NCBI GenBank assembly: GCA_029168955.1
Contig: JAPDOI010000133.1
Span: forward strand, 869,001-933,000
Direction: 5' to 3'
DNA from: Aplectana chamaeleonis
Taxonomy: Eukaryota > Nematoda > Chromadorea > Rhabditida > Cosmocercidae
Length of the DNA: 64,000 nt
In this document: in pieces, positions 44,189 to 54,592 of the stretch
Layout of the letters: the number at the start of each line of letters is the position of its first letter
Numbering within the stretch: the first letter of the stretch is position 1
Made by a program: the position numbers and the translations under genes
The notes under the pieces: model-generated
The model's input: the letters and a program-made list of their open reading frames with translations, nothing else
Told to the model about the DNA's origin: nothing
The model's database searches: none

Positions 44189-45621
44189 TCATTCCGCATC
44201 TTCACCGAGGTGTGCCGTCCTAGTAGTCAGCCGTGTCCATTTTTCACGGTCTTCAGCCACAATTTGAACATATTCCATCCAGCTGTCACTATTCCATTTC
44301 CTGCGAAACAAAACATCGCGCCTGAACTGTCTTTCGATGCCGAGTGACTTTAAATCCTCTTTAACCACATCCGTCCAGAACTTCCGCCTACGCCCAGGTG
44401 GCCGTTTCCAGACAGGATTTGGAAGCATTTTTAAAGCGTGTTGTACGAGACGATCCGGCGTTCTTCTTAGTATATGCCCGAGCAGTCGAAGTCGACTTTC
44501 CATTGCTGCTTGAGATGGCGTTAGGAGATGCTGGCACCTCCTCGTGTCAAGCGTTGATGTACTCGGTCGATTTCCTTGTAAAGGTCTTCGTTATGTCATA
44601 CACGCGGCCAGAAATATCCTAGCAAACGCCTAAAAAGCTTCCTCTCCGTGCAATCCAACCTTTCCATCTGCGTTTTCGGTGCTGCCCACGTCTCCGATCC
44701 GGACATCATGATACGGCGAATAGCGGATAGGTAGACGCGCAACTTGACTTCCTTCGCGATGGTGGTAGACCACAAACACTTGGTTAGAGAATTGAATGCA
44801 GACGTAGCTTTCGCATTATATCGTTGTCGAATATCCGCTGCATAACTACCATCGTTCTTCAGCCAACAGCCCAAATAACAGAAATCGTCCACCAGTTCGA
44901 AACGTTGTCCGTTCACACAAACTCCCGTTGAAGGCCTCTGAGAGACCCACATCTGCTTGCATTTGTCGGGACGAAGACGAAGTCCATAGGTTGCGGCATA
45001 CTTCGAAACGAGGTTCACAATCCTTTGCAGTTTTGCGTTGTTTTCAGCGAATAACACAATGTCGTCGGCGTACTCCAGGTCGACAAGGAGCGTCCTGATG
45101 GTGTTAGGATCACATCCGCAGGAAACTGTTCTGCAACTCTACGCATGATGTCATCAACGGCGAAGTTGAAAAGAAAAGGTCCTGCAACGGCTCTTTGCCT
45201 TACTCCTGTTTTCACCTCGAAAGCTGACGTAAATCCGACAGGTGTACGAACTGCTGCTGTTGTTCCTTCGTTCATGTCCTCGATTAACCGAACATACTTT
45301 TCCGGGACTCCATCTGCTCGCAGAGCATTGAGCAATCGATCACGATGAGGAGAGTCGAACGCGGCTTCAAAGTCCAAAAAAGCAAGCTGTAATGGCTTCG
45401 AAAACCGCTGCCACGATTCAATTACTCTTCTCACGACGAACACTTGGTCGATGGTCGATCTTCCAGGTCGAAAACCGGCTTGCTCATCTCTGGTCGTTCC
45501 TTCACGATGTTTGATAAGTCGCTCGAGAATGATACGTTCTAAAACCTTGTACATGACACGATGTAGAGAGATTCCTCTGTAGTTCTTAGGATCCGTGACG
45601 GATAGCTTCTTGTGAAGAGGT
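44189..45621 (-). pseudogene. RTE-1 copy B reverse transcriptase, C-terminal part
   Basis: From the RTE-2 junction: PLHKKLSVTDPKNYRGISLH, DEQAGFRPGRSTIDQVF, LAFLDFEAAFDS (motif A with catalytic D), GVRQRAVAGPFLFNFAVDDI, then a frameshift before the YADD region (EYADDIVLFAENN) and CYLGCWLKNDGSY, ending in the C-terminal LLGHILRRTPDRLVQHAL and RTAHLGEDAE. The GVRQ(G) motif has R in place of the usual G. Confidence 0.88.
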
Positions 45622-45633
45622 ACGATGATCGCA

Positions 45634-48188
45634 CTCACTCAGTCACTCACTCATCCCATTAGCTGGCGGCTGGCGGAGCGGGATGACCTCTCAACCAGTA
45701 CACTGCTGTAGGTGCCATAGGAGCTCCAGTGGCCTGAACGATACGCTTCCATTCAGAACGATTAGTCGCAATTATTTTAGCGTTAACGACACTGCACCGT
45801 TGAGATTTCAGATCAGCTTCGACTTGCTTCACCCACGTCTTCTTCGGGGCAGTTCTCTCGACCTTCCATGGTTTTGGGCGTTTTCTCCATAGCAAGCTGT
45901 GCGGTAGTCGACTGGCTTCCATTCTGCATACGTGTCCAAACCAGCGCAACCTTTTCGTTCGGATTTGTTCCTCGATTGTCGGTTGAAGGTCGCAGCTGTC
46001 TCGTATAACGTCGTTGCGTATGCGATCTCTTAACGTTGTTCCGAGAATTCGCCGCAAACACCGCATTTGGAAGACCTCTAGCTTGCTGGAGATCCGACTT
46101 GAGCAAGGTCCACGACTCTGAGCCGTACAATAGAATCGGCATTATAAGAGATCGGAAGATCCGCATCTTGGTCTTGATTGACACATTGCCCTTTTTCCAC
46201 AGACACCAGCCTAGTGAAGCAAAAGCAGCACACGCCTGCCCGATCCTGCACTGTATCTCAGTTGTGGCCACTACCTTGCGCTGTTGCACCACCGATCCTA
46301 AGTACTTGAACTCCTCAACTTGCTGGAGCTCAGCTCCTTCGAAGAACACAGAAGCACGTGAACCGTCTGACGTCATGACTTTGGTCTTGTCCTTATTTAT
46401 CCGTAGACCGTACGAATCCGCGATATCTGCTATATCCTTCATCAAATTCGTAGCTTCCATATCAGTATCGGTGAACACAGCGCTGTCGTCCGCAAACATC
46501 AAGTCTGTGAGGAACTCGTTATTGCCATATTGGACCCTCTTCTATCTTTGAAAACCTTTCTCATAATGGCGTCGACCACAGTGTTGAATAGCAGTGGCGA
46601 AATCACATCTCCTTGCCGGACTCCTGCATTGACCGCAAATTCTTCGGACAGCTTGTCCCCGACGCGAATGGAGCTTGTTGAACCGCTGGATGTTCCTGCA
46701 GGAGCTTCACAATTTTCTCCGAAACGTGTTCGCACTCCAATGTTCTCCACAAGGCAGGCCAGTGCACGCAGTCAAAGGCCGACTTGAAGTCGATAAAGGT
46801 AATAACAACCCGCTCTCCACAGCGGATCCTTTCCTCCAAAAGTTGACGAAGTGCGAATATTTGATCGCTGCAGCCTCGACCAGGACGAAATCCTGCCTGT
46901 TCCTCGCGACTGGTATGCTCTCGATGGCGTTGAAGTCTGGACTGGATTATCCTCGTGAAGACTTTACCAACGATTGATAACAGACTGATTCCGCGATAGT
47001 TTTTACAGTCCCTGGCATCACCCTTTTTGTGAATGGGCACAACGATAGCCTTTTTCCAGGTAGATGGGACGTTTTCTGACCGCCATACGAGGAGGATCAG
47101 CTGATGTAACCGTCGTTGTAACACATCACCACCTGTCTTGATCGCTTCAGCAGTAACGTTGTCTACACCAGGCGCCTTTCGGTTTTTGAGACGCTGAATC
47201 GCGGCTCACTTCGTCCAGAGTGGGTTCAGAGTCAAGCATCGCCTGCTGTGACACTTCAACTGGTATCGGTTCGTCAAGCGGGCCTGGTGGTGCATCGTGA
47301 CTGTAAAGCTCGCTGAAGAACTGCTTCCATCGTAACAGGCGCTCATCCACAGAACGCACAAAGGACCCGTCCGTATTCCTGATGCAATCGCTAGCCGGAT
47401 TGGTCTTCTTTCTGAGACGGTTCAGTGTGCCGTACAATGTGCGGTAGTTATTTCTTCCAGCCGCCTCCTCCAGTTCGTCGGCCATCTTGTTCCAGTACGA
47501 CTCTCTCTCCTCTTTCAACTTACGACGAAGCTCTTGACATAGTTGCCGATAACGTGCGAAGTTGGTTAGCTTCACTCGTTTCCGCTCAACCACGAGGCGG
47601 AGAGACTCGTCCGATATCCATGGCTGTGTTCGCCGGCGAATAACCGGGCAGAGAGGCTCTGCACATTGCAGAACGACATCAACTGTTTGCTCCTCATATT
47701 CGTCTACGGACAATGCATTTTGAAGCACTGCAAAGCGATTTGACAGCGCGACTTGAAACGCTTCTCTTGTTCCAGGTGTCAGCAAGTGGGACCAGTCCAG
47801 TTTCTTTCTAGGAGGCACCACACGCCTGGGTCGCCGTAAACGAAGCTTCATAAAAAAAAAAAAAAAAAAAGCAAGAGATAGTGGTCCGATCCACAGTCAG
47901 GTCCTCTCATGGCTCGCACGTCTTTGAGTGAAGACCTGAAACGAGAGTTCACCAGCACGTAATCTAAGGTGGCTATATCATGTCCGGTCGAACTCCTCCA
48001 TGTTAACTGATGTTTCCGGGGATGTTGAAATAGACTGTTTCCAATCGTAAGCCCGTTGAACGCTGCAAACGAAAGCAGACGTAAAACCGTTATCGTTCAT
48101 TTCACCGACGCTGAACCTTCCCAGCACTCCTTCCCATCCGGTTCTAACAGTTCCGACTCTTGCGTTGAAATCGCCCGCTACAATGGTA
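45634..48188 (-). mobile_element. Second RTE family (RTE-2), 5'-truncated, inserted in RTE-1 copy B
   Basis: Bordered by the 12-bp direct repeat ACGATGATCGCA (45622-45633 and 48189-48200). The 5' side begins inside the endonuclease (TIVAGDFNARVG), so target-primed reverse transcription stopped early. The 3' end follows a very short UTR and a GAGTGAGTGACTGAGTGAG-type tail, typical of RTE/BovB-like elements. About 2.55 kb. Confidence 0.93.
45659..48188 (-). pseudogene. RTE-2 pol: endonuclease end, linker, reverse transcriptase
   Basis: Order: VAGDFNARVG; LDYVLVNSRFRSSL and GSDHYLL (SDH); a run of about 19 T (plus-strand A, 47852-47870) inside the coding region; MKLRLRRPRRVVPPRKKLDW; TQPWISDESLRLVVERKR; WKKAIVVPIHKKGDARDCKN followed by YRGISLLS; AGFRPGRGCSDQIFALRQLL; ITFIDFKSAFDCVHW (motif A); GVRQGDVISPLLF (motif B); MFADDSAVF (FADD, motif C); EFKYLGSVVQ; LRWFGHVCRMEASRLP. 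Several frameshifts make it non-functional, but all RT motifs remain. Confidence 0.9.
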
Positions 48189-48200
48189 ACGATGATCGCA

Positions 48201-49779
48201 TGTCTCCACGAATCGGGTATCCTTTCGCTCATCCATATGGCACGGATGGTGTTGGTCATTTCACGAATCCCAGACGGAGGAAGAGCTTTCAGCATTTCAG
48301 CAGTGATGTTGTCATCTCCACCTGCCTTTCCATTCTTCATTTTCCGGACACAATCCAAAACTTCAGACTCAGTCGGCGGTTCCTCACTGACATCGTAATG
48401 TGCTCTCTGAACATGCGGGAGCTCAGGTACTGATGGCGCTGGACGATTCAGTAGTGAACTGAAGTAATCCTTCCATATTGGCAGCGTCGCATCACCAACT
48501 GCAACTCCATTGGTAGTGTTCAAGACAGGAGAACATCTCTTCATCTTCCCGCTATACTGTCGCAGCAACGTGTAGGCTTTCTTCGGATTCTTCTCCTCCC
48601 AAGCCTTCTCGAACTCCTTAGCTCTACACGTCCACTCGTTCGCGGTCACTTTGAAGCTGCCGACGCAACTTCCTCCTCAGACGCTTCTCCTCCACGAATT
48701 TTCCTGCAGTTCGAGAGCACATACTCTGTTGTAGGTAGATGTTGTTTCTTCTGAGACGTAGGCGAACTTCTTCTTAGGCTGTACAACCGGGAGTGCCTCT
48801 TTCGAAGCGTCCTGGATGCACTTGACAAAAGTATCCGCGGCGCAAAGTTTCTTCTTAGTCCGTAATTCCGATGTGAATAGAAACGCGTTGTCGGAAATTC
48901 CTTCTGCACTCTTTCATCTCTGAGACTTGTCATGTCAATCCTCTGAGAGGCTGAGCCCCTCGCTTCCTCTTATGAATCCTCGCAGTGAAGTTCAACAGAA
49001 CAGGACGGTGATCCGGAATCGAATGCGACATCCCACACAGCTCTAGATCTTCGAATGTCCGATACTGGAATATTCCTCGTCAGGACATAGTCAAGCTGTA
49101 GTTTCAAAGTTGTCATCTTCCGCTTCCGCTGCTCTTCTGGAGATAGCCGGGTTGGTCCCTGCCACGTAAGCTGATGGCGGCGATGATTCCTCTTGAATGT
49201 CGATGCAATAATCAGACCACTGCGTTCACAAAAGTCGACAAGGCGGTAGCCATTGTCCGATGTTTGCTCCACTGGGTAGAACCATTTACCGAGTACTTCG
49301 GATTCCTAATCAAGTCCCATCTTCGCATTTGCGTCAATCCCCACGACAACAGCATGTTGACAAGGTATCCTGGCCAGCAACGTATTGAGTTCCTCATAAA
49401 ACGCATCCTTCGAATTGTCCTCGGCGGTTTCAGTGGGCGCATGAGCACTCACTATCCACAGATTGAATCCTCTGTGATCCCGCAGTCGTACGAATGCATT
49501 CCGGCACGACGTTGAGCCAAACTCCTTGACCATACCATTGAAATCCTTCCTTACAGCTATTGCACAGCCTCCCACTCTCCTATCGTCAGCGTTACCGCAG
49601 TAGATGGTGTACTCTCCGACGCTGATGACGGGTCTATCTCTGAGGCGGGTTTCCTGCAAAGCAGCAAACGGTGCATGGAAATAGCTCAGAAGTCTGGATA
49701 GCGCAGTTTTTTGGATATCACTCGACAGCGATCGACAGTTCAGGGTGGCGAAATTGTGGCTTGTGGCCAAAGACTCCAT
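48201..49779 (-). pseudogene. RTE-1 copy B endonuclease and linker
   Basis: Starts MESLATSHNFATLNCRSLSS, then AALQETRLRDRPV (catalytic E), IVSAHAPTE, HAVVVGIDANAKMGLD (D-x-N), then after frameshifts FKRNHRRHQLTWQGP, LQLDYVLTRNIPVSD and, in the linker, MKNGKAGGDDNITAEML and IPDSWRHAIIV, where RTE-2 interrupts. It closely parallels copy C but is broken by at least four indels. Confidence 0.88.
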
Positions 49780-49870
49780 GACTCCCTAGGTACGGATCCT
49801 AAGGTGTTATGGACCAGAGGCCTTAGTGTGCCGGACGGCGACACCTTTATGCAATGTGCGGGGTACTTTC

Positions 49871-49897
49871 GCGATATAGTTGTGCACGCTATATCGC
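49871..49897 (-). promoter_or_regulatory. Conserved hairpin in the RTE-1 5' UTR
   Basis: GCGATATAG and CTATATCGC are inverted 9-mers around a 9-base loop. The same structure sits at the same place in copy A (1349-1379) and in copy C (56888-56914, one arm base changed). A function such as an internal promoter or packaging signal is only a guess. Confidence 0.5.
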
Positions 49898-50425
49898 TCG
49901 AACGTTCCCTGTGTACACTCAAACGTCTGCTGGGTTCAGTAGAAGCAGGGGCACCAACGAGCAGGTACCAACAGACTTGTATACACACCCCCATTGTTTG
50001 TATACACACCCCCATTGTTTTTGTTGTTTTTACAATAGAACGTATATTTGTTGTGAAGCATAAAATACTACGAGATCCATCCCGAGGATGGCTTACACGT
50101 TTTCCGCACTCAGAGCAGTAGCAGAAATAGTTGGATCAGTAGCAAGTGTAGTAGTATCAACTGGTGAACTCGGATTGGCAACAAGCGTGCCCGAACCAAC
50201 AACAAGCATACTGGGATCGTGAGGGAACGTCCCTAGAAGGGTAACAGGCGTACTGGATTGAGAAGGCTGTGAGCTAGAGCGAGAAACATTAGCATATGAG
50301 CGACGTGCAATAGCAGCTTCTCGCCGGCGTGCCAGTCCTTCCTTTGTGAGCGAAGGCCTTATGAAGACCCCGTCGCGGGAGAAGGTTCGCAGACGAGGAG
50401 CCCTACGCAGCGTCAGGCTCTGATA

Positions 50426-51171
50426 CTAGCTAGAAGGGAGAACAACTTTCAACAAACGTGGTCGATCAACCTGTGGCTTTCCTAGCCTACAAACCATACA
50501 AGGGATACATTCTACACTCAAATGATTTAGCACATCTTCTACAACAGAATAGTCAACTTTTGTTCTCTCAATGGACAGCTTCTTAGAACATTCAGGCACT
50601 CCTGATACAACCACGGTGCGCAACCGCTCTTTCTCCCGCGCGTCAACACTATGCCTACCACTAAAAACATGACCGTCATTAACAACAGAGGAATTTCGCT
50701 GAATCGGTGTTTGTGGAAGCTTAGCCTCAGCGTCTGCTAGCGCGCTCTTGAGTGGAGAATTTTTTGCAGTGAGTGCTGTGATCTTCTCCTGCAGCTCTTG
50801 GTTCTTTGCAAGAGCCGCTGAGAACTCGCTCTGCACGTGGAAAATATGTACAAACGAAGCCTTCAGATATTCCGGGGCCTTCTTCTCCGACTGCAGTTGT
50901 TCCAGCGCCATCTCGATTCCACTCGGCGACTGCGAACATCCATCCTTGCCTTCCTTGCCCGAATGCCTTCTGGTCAACATCTGGAAAGGGACAGCGGCAG
51001 CGGCGGGCATCGTGTCAGGTATACAGAGATGGACTTGGCCAAAATTCACCTGTTATGGTGGCTTTTTTAAGGTTGATGTTGAAATTGTTGCAGAACCCGG
51101 CACACGGTTCCTCGCCTGTGGAGCCCAAGTGAAGATCAACTTCCGGCGGCGCTCACGTGAATCGTAGTAGT
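50426..51171 (-). pseudogene. CR1-like ORF1 protein (RNA-binding type)
   Basis: Minus-strand frame: a region with coiled-coil character (ALAKNQELQEKITALTAK), then RLRTVVVSGVPECSKKLSIE, VEDVLNHLSVECIPCMV and LGKPQVDRPRLLKVVLPSS. This resembles the RRM-like C-terminal part of ORF1 proteins in nematode CR1-like elements, which bind the element RNA. After a stop and frame change it continues as FSRDGVFIRPSLTKEGLARR and on to about 50100. The nearest in-frame ATG in the minus frame is at about 51049; where translation starts is unclear. Confidence 0.75.
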
Positions 51172-51205
51172 AAAGCCGCGCACCAGTCGACATCGGCACG
51201 ATACC

Positions 51206-51236
51206 AGACCTCAAACTTGGGTACCAGACCTCAAGC
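51206..51236 (-). other. SL1 3' half in the CR1-like leader, tandemly doubled
   Basis: On the minus strand, tacccaagtttgag (the last 14 bases of SL1) is followed by gtctggtatc. A second ctTGAGGTCTGGTA copy lies just 5' of it. The SL1 copy at 10106 is likewise followed by ggtctggtc. This supports an SL1-bearing leader for this LINE group. Confidence 0.6.
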
Positions 51237-51240
51237 TTCG

Positions 51241-51889
51241 CGGGAAGGCAGCGGTATCTACCAGGTATTTTTTATATGTTTCGGAAAATTTTCTTGAGTT
51301 TTGCTCACAACTTGTATGGTATGTAGTGGTAATCTAGGGTGGTGAACACGAATCTAGAGTCCGTTTTCCGAAATTTTGAGGTTTACTGCAAGTTACGGTA
51401 GGTACCATGTCATTTAGGGGGCGAAACCTACCTAAGTGATTCGAAAATGGACAAACGGACGTCAAATTCGTATTCTTCGCCCTGAATAACCGCCGTGTAC
51501 CAATTTTGAGTCAAATCTGAGACTTTGACCAAATTACCGTATACACACCGTACTCTACCGCAATCTGTCAAAAATCGATAAATGGACTCCAGGTTAGTGT
51601 TTAGCCCTCCAAATAACTCATAGAAAAACATTTTGAGCCATCTCTACCGTAGCGTTCCGGAAATCGTCAAAAGTCACATTTGGCCCTCAAATTTTCCCCA
51701 GTTCGGAGGTTTTGAACAAATTCAGTCGAAAACTTTGGAAAATCGACAAATAAAGCCCAGATTCGTGATCAGCGCCCCAAAAAAAAACCCCTGGGAGTGT
51801 TGTAAGCCAAATCTGGACCGTTTTCCTAAACGTTTCCAGAGCACTCTAATTGGAACTATGGAGGCCTAAGGGATACTAACAATACAAGT
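51241..51889. other. Unassigned, weakly repetitive
   Basis: Loosely repeated words (aaatcg-acaaat, ggtaggtacc, gcgccc) suggest a diverged ~110-bp periodicity, but I cannot define a unit. No coding frame supported. Confidence 0.4.
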
Positions 51890-52700
51890 CGTTTTTGCAG
51901 ATGCGCTTACCGCCAAATACACTACCCTTGTAAGTGTCTACAAAACCACTGTACTCCTGGCCATTCACCGGTCTGAGCTTACCGTTCGGGACCGGCTGAG
52001 AAAAGCTCCACAGCTCAATAAGACTCACAAGAGAGCTAAGGACGAATTCGCTCGTGCCGACATGCAAACAGAATGGGCGAAGCTATGGTCATTCTACGAA
52101 CTTGCGGCGAACGGAGTTGAAATTTGAAACTAATTATTCAAATAAACTTTCGGGTTGAGAAGATGTTCAATCTAAAGGGGCCGGATGTATATGATTCGTA
52201 CTGGAAAGATTTACGGACTCATGTTTTTCAAGAGGAACTTCGGGGGGAGGAAGCCTAATGTGCTGGGCTGCATTTAGCTGCTTTAGTACTCTGCATCTCG
52301 TGTTTGTTTCGTGCGGACTAAACTCCACAGAGTATAAGGGAGTGCTTGAGGACAACATTCTTTCCCTACTAAGGCGTCATCTGCGTCGTCGCTTTGTCTT
52401 CCAGCAGGAAAATGCGTCCGTCCATGTCAGCGATTCGGTCAGGGCTTGGTTCACAGCTAATCACGTCGATTAGCTCGAGTAGCCCGCTTGTTCTTCAGAC
52501 TTCAATCCGATGGAAGATCTGTTAGGAATTCTTCTGCGTCCAGTCTACGCTCTAGGCAGGCAATGCTAGTTCGTGACTCAAATTAGAGCAGCCATCATAG
52601 CAGAAATGGGCTCACATTGCGGGCGACCTTCTCAAAAAAGCTGGTATGCAGTATGCCAAGTGGCCTTTTTGATGGGATCTTGAATACAGGGAACGCTATA
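51890..52700 (+). pseudogene. Tc1-like transposase remnant
   Basis: Plus-strand pieces in order: LRKAPQLNKTHKRAKDEFAR, EKMFNLKGPDVYDSYWKDLR, MCWAAFS, CGLNSTEYKGVLEDN, FVFQQENASVHVSDSVRAWF, then SSDFNPMEDLLGILLRPVYA and LGRQC. FQQ(D/E)NA-VH and S(P/S)D-NP-E-L-G are hallmark DDE blocks of Tc1 transposases, which cut and paste the element at TA. The second catalytic D is E here (QENA), stops follow at VD*LE, and at least three frameshifts are present. Terminal inverted repeats were not found. Confidence 0.88.
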
Positions 52701-52990
52701 GAATATTTAGTTTGTTATTTGGACGTTCTCACTAGGAACGGATAGGATAAGAAGTCATATGATAGAAGTTTCCAGGCGCAAGCTAGGTATGTCATAAAAC
52801 TTTGCAATGGTCATTTGCGATACTTTCCCTGTTTAACGCGCGCCTTTCATACGCGCACTGGTGCGACGTCTGAGTATGAATACTTTACTTACGTGAGAAA
52901 GCCTAAATCCCCTTTAACTGTCTGCCGGACGACGCCGTTATAAGATAGTAGGACTGCGGCGTCGGTGCTGCCCGCACTGCGGTGTCTTTA
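52701..52990. other. Unassigned spacer
   Basis: No feature recognised between the Tc1 remnant and the microsatellite. Confidence 0.4.
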
Positions 52991-53050
52991 TAATATTGCT
53001 AATATTCTTATTCTATTATTAATATTATTATTGATATTATTATTACTTGT

Positions 53051-53107
<57 letters not shown>

Positions 53108-53120
53108 AATCATATTATTA
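52991..53120. repeat. ATT/AAT microsatellite
   Basis: Interrupted (attatt)n and (aataat)n runs. It ends with CATATTATTA (53111-53120), the left copy of the target duplication of RTE-1 copy C. Confidence 0.9.
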
Positions 53121-53362
53121 CTGACTTTCTTTGACTTAAACGGTTGGCTTTCTCCTGACACGGTCATACCGCATCTTCACCGAGGTGTGCCGTCCTAGTA
53201 GTCAGCCGTGTTCATTTGTCACGGTCCTCAGCCACAATTTAAACACAATCCATCCATTGGTCGCTATTCCACTTCCTGCGAAGTAAAACATGGCGGCTGA
53301 ATTGCCTTTCAATGCCGAGTGATTTCAAATCCTCCTTCACCACATGTGTCCAAAAATTTCGC

Positions 53363-53780
53363 CTACGTCCGGGCTGCCGTTTCCAGACAGGAAGCATCCT
53401 TAGCGTGTTGAACAAGACGATCTGGCGGTCTTCTTAAAATATGCCCGAACAGACGAGGACGACCTTCCGTTGTTGCTTGAGATGGCGTTGGGGGATGTTG
53501 ACACCCCCCTCGTGTCAAACGTTGATGTGAGGCGTCAATCTCGTTGTAGAGATCTTTGTTGTGGCACATCCGCGGCCAGAAATATGCGAGCAAACGTCTA
53601 AACAGCTTGCTCTCCGTGCAATCCAACCTTTCCATCTGTGCCTTTGGTGCTGCCCACCTCTCCGATCCGTACATCATGATAGGGCGAAAAGTGGATAAGT
53701 AGACGCGCAACTTAACTTCCTTCGCGGTGGGGGTAGACCACAAACACTTGGTTAGAGAATTGAATGCAGACGTAGATTTC
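53363..53780 (-). pseudogene. RTE-1 copy C C-terminal domain
   Basis: STSAFNSLTKCLWSTPTAKE, LRVYLSTFRPIMMYGSERWA, QMERLDCTESKLFRRLLAYF and FGHILRRPPDRLVQHAKDA match the C-terminus of copy B. The CTCTGAG-type insert separates it from the RT. Confidence 0.88.
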
Positions 53781-53787
53781 GCACATC

Positions 53788-54571
53788 CTCTGAGAAAATT
53801 TGCACTGACCGTGGCGGGACGGCACCGCAACCCGAGACCGTGCCTGGCCGATGTAGCAACGGCACAGTGATCCGAGCCCGCGTCGCGACACTGTAGCAAC
53901 GGCTCCGCAATCTTGGAAGATTTCTTCTTGTCCGCAACAGTACAGCAACGGCACCGCTATCATGAACGGTACCGCGATAGCGAAGCGTGGGCCTCGCAAC
54001 TGTTTCGGGCCGGCTTCGCGATATCGCCGCAACGCCACCGCTACAGTGGCTGACATGAAAAAAGTGGTAAGGCGGATGATTACGTCCTGATGTGTTTATC
54101 ACATGCACAGCCGGTATAAAAGGTGCCTCATCTCACTCGAGTCCTCATTCGGCATTCTGATGCCGGCCCTGGAAGGTGACTTCAAGTCCCTCTCCGGAGG
54201 CCAGCATATTTTTGACCGCTGGGGGATAGGGGATCCCACGGCTGGGGGTGGGGCGGTTTTCGCCGCTGTCCGCAGTGAGGGTGGTACCTCACCGCAGACC
54301 TCGGCGGATGTTAGGCCCTTGTCCGGACCTAGGCGGGGCTTTCTCTGGGGGGGGGCAGATTCAGGCACCTTCGCGGCCGGAATCTTTAACCGTCGAGATA
54401 GGGTTGAGGTAATTCCAGAACGGGTTTGGGAGCCGTCGCGTCCTGGTTAAGACACCGACGCGGGGTTGATGCAATGGCATAGCTGGTGGAGGGACTCTGG
54501 ATACCCTGCAGGTACGGATTAGGAGCCTTCAAGTCAGGGTTGGTCTGCCGCCTGTGCAAATTTTCTCAGAG
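53788..54571. mobile_element. CTCTGAG-type element inserted in RTE-1 copy C
   Basis: Ends CTCTGAGAAAATTTGCA and TGCAAATTTTCTCAGAG are perfect 17-bp inverted repeats. The left half (53815-54060) holds degenerate ggcaccgc/gcgatag words; the right half is a GC-rich unique block. Copy B is uninterrupted at the same place. No clear target duplication. Confidence 0.9.
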
Positions 54572-54592
54572 TCGTTGTTGAATATCCGCTAC

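Larger units (their letters stand above)
44142..50012 (-). mobile_element. RTE-type LINE, family RTE-1, copy B (full length, split by RTE-2)
   Basis: The 5' end (minus strand) is at 50012 and the 3' end at 44142, with a short AAGT-type tetranucleotide tail (tcaagtaagtaagtcagt). The direct 10-bp repeat CATTGTTTTT lies at 44132-44141 and 50013-50022. Without RTE-2 the element is about 3.3 kb, the usual RTE length. The 5' terminus is partly doubled (tgtatacacacccccattgt occurs twice at 49979-50019), as if the template was re-copied at integration. Confidence 0.92.
42774..51240 (-). mobile_element. CR1-like LINE split by a MITE and two nested RTE elements
   Basis: Three minus-strand parts belong to one element: leader and ORF1 (50023-51240), endonuclease (43491-44131) and the start of the RT region (42774-43035). 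The breaks are RTE-1 copy B (10-bp duplication) and a TTAA MITE. Across the MITE the frame reads MRKNF-KAARFDLIKEY when the insert is removed. The 3' part is lost at 42773, where a hAT-like end begins. The 5' leader carries part of SL1. Confidence 0.87.

Noticed and set aside
47978..48649. Single gene of 223 codons with endonuclease features
   Set aside because: It is a chance in-frame fusion of the RTE-1 linker to the RTE-2 endonuclease across an insertion junction marked by a 12-bp duplication.
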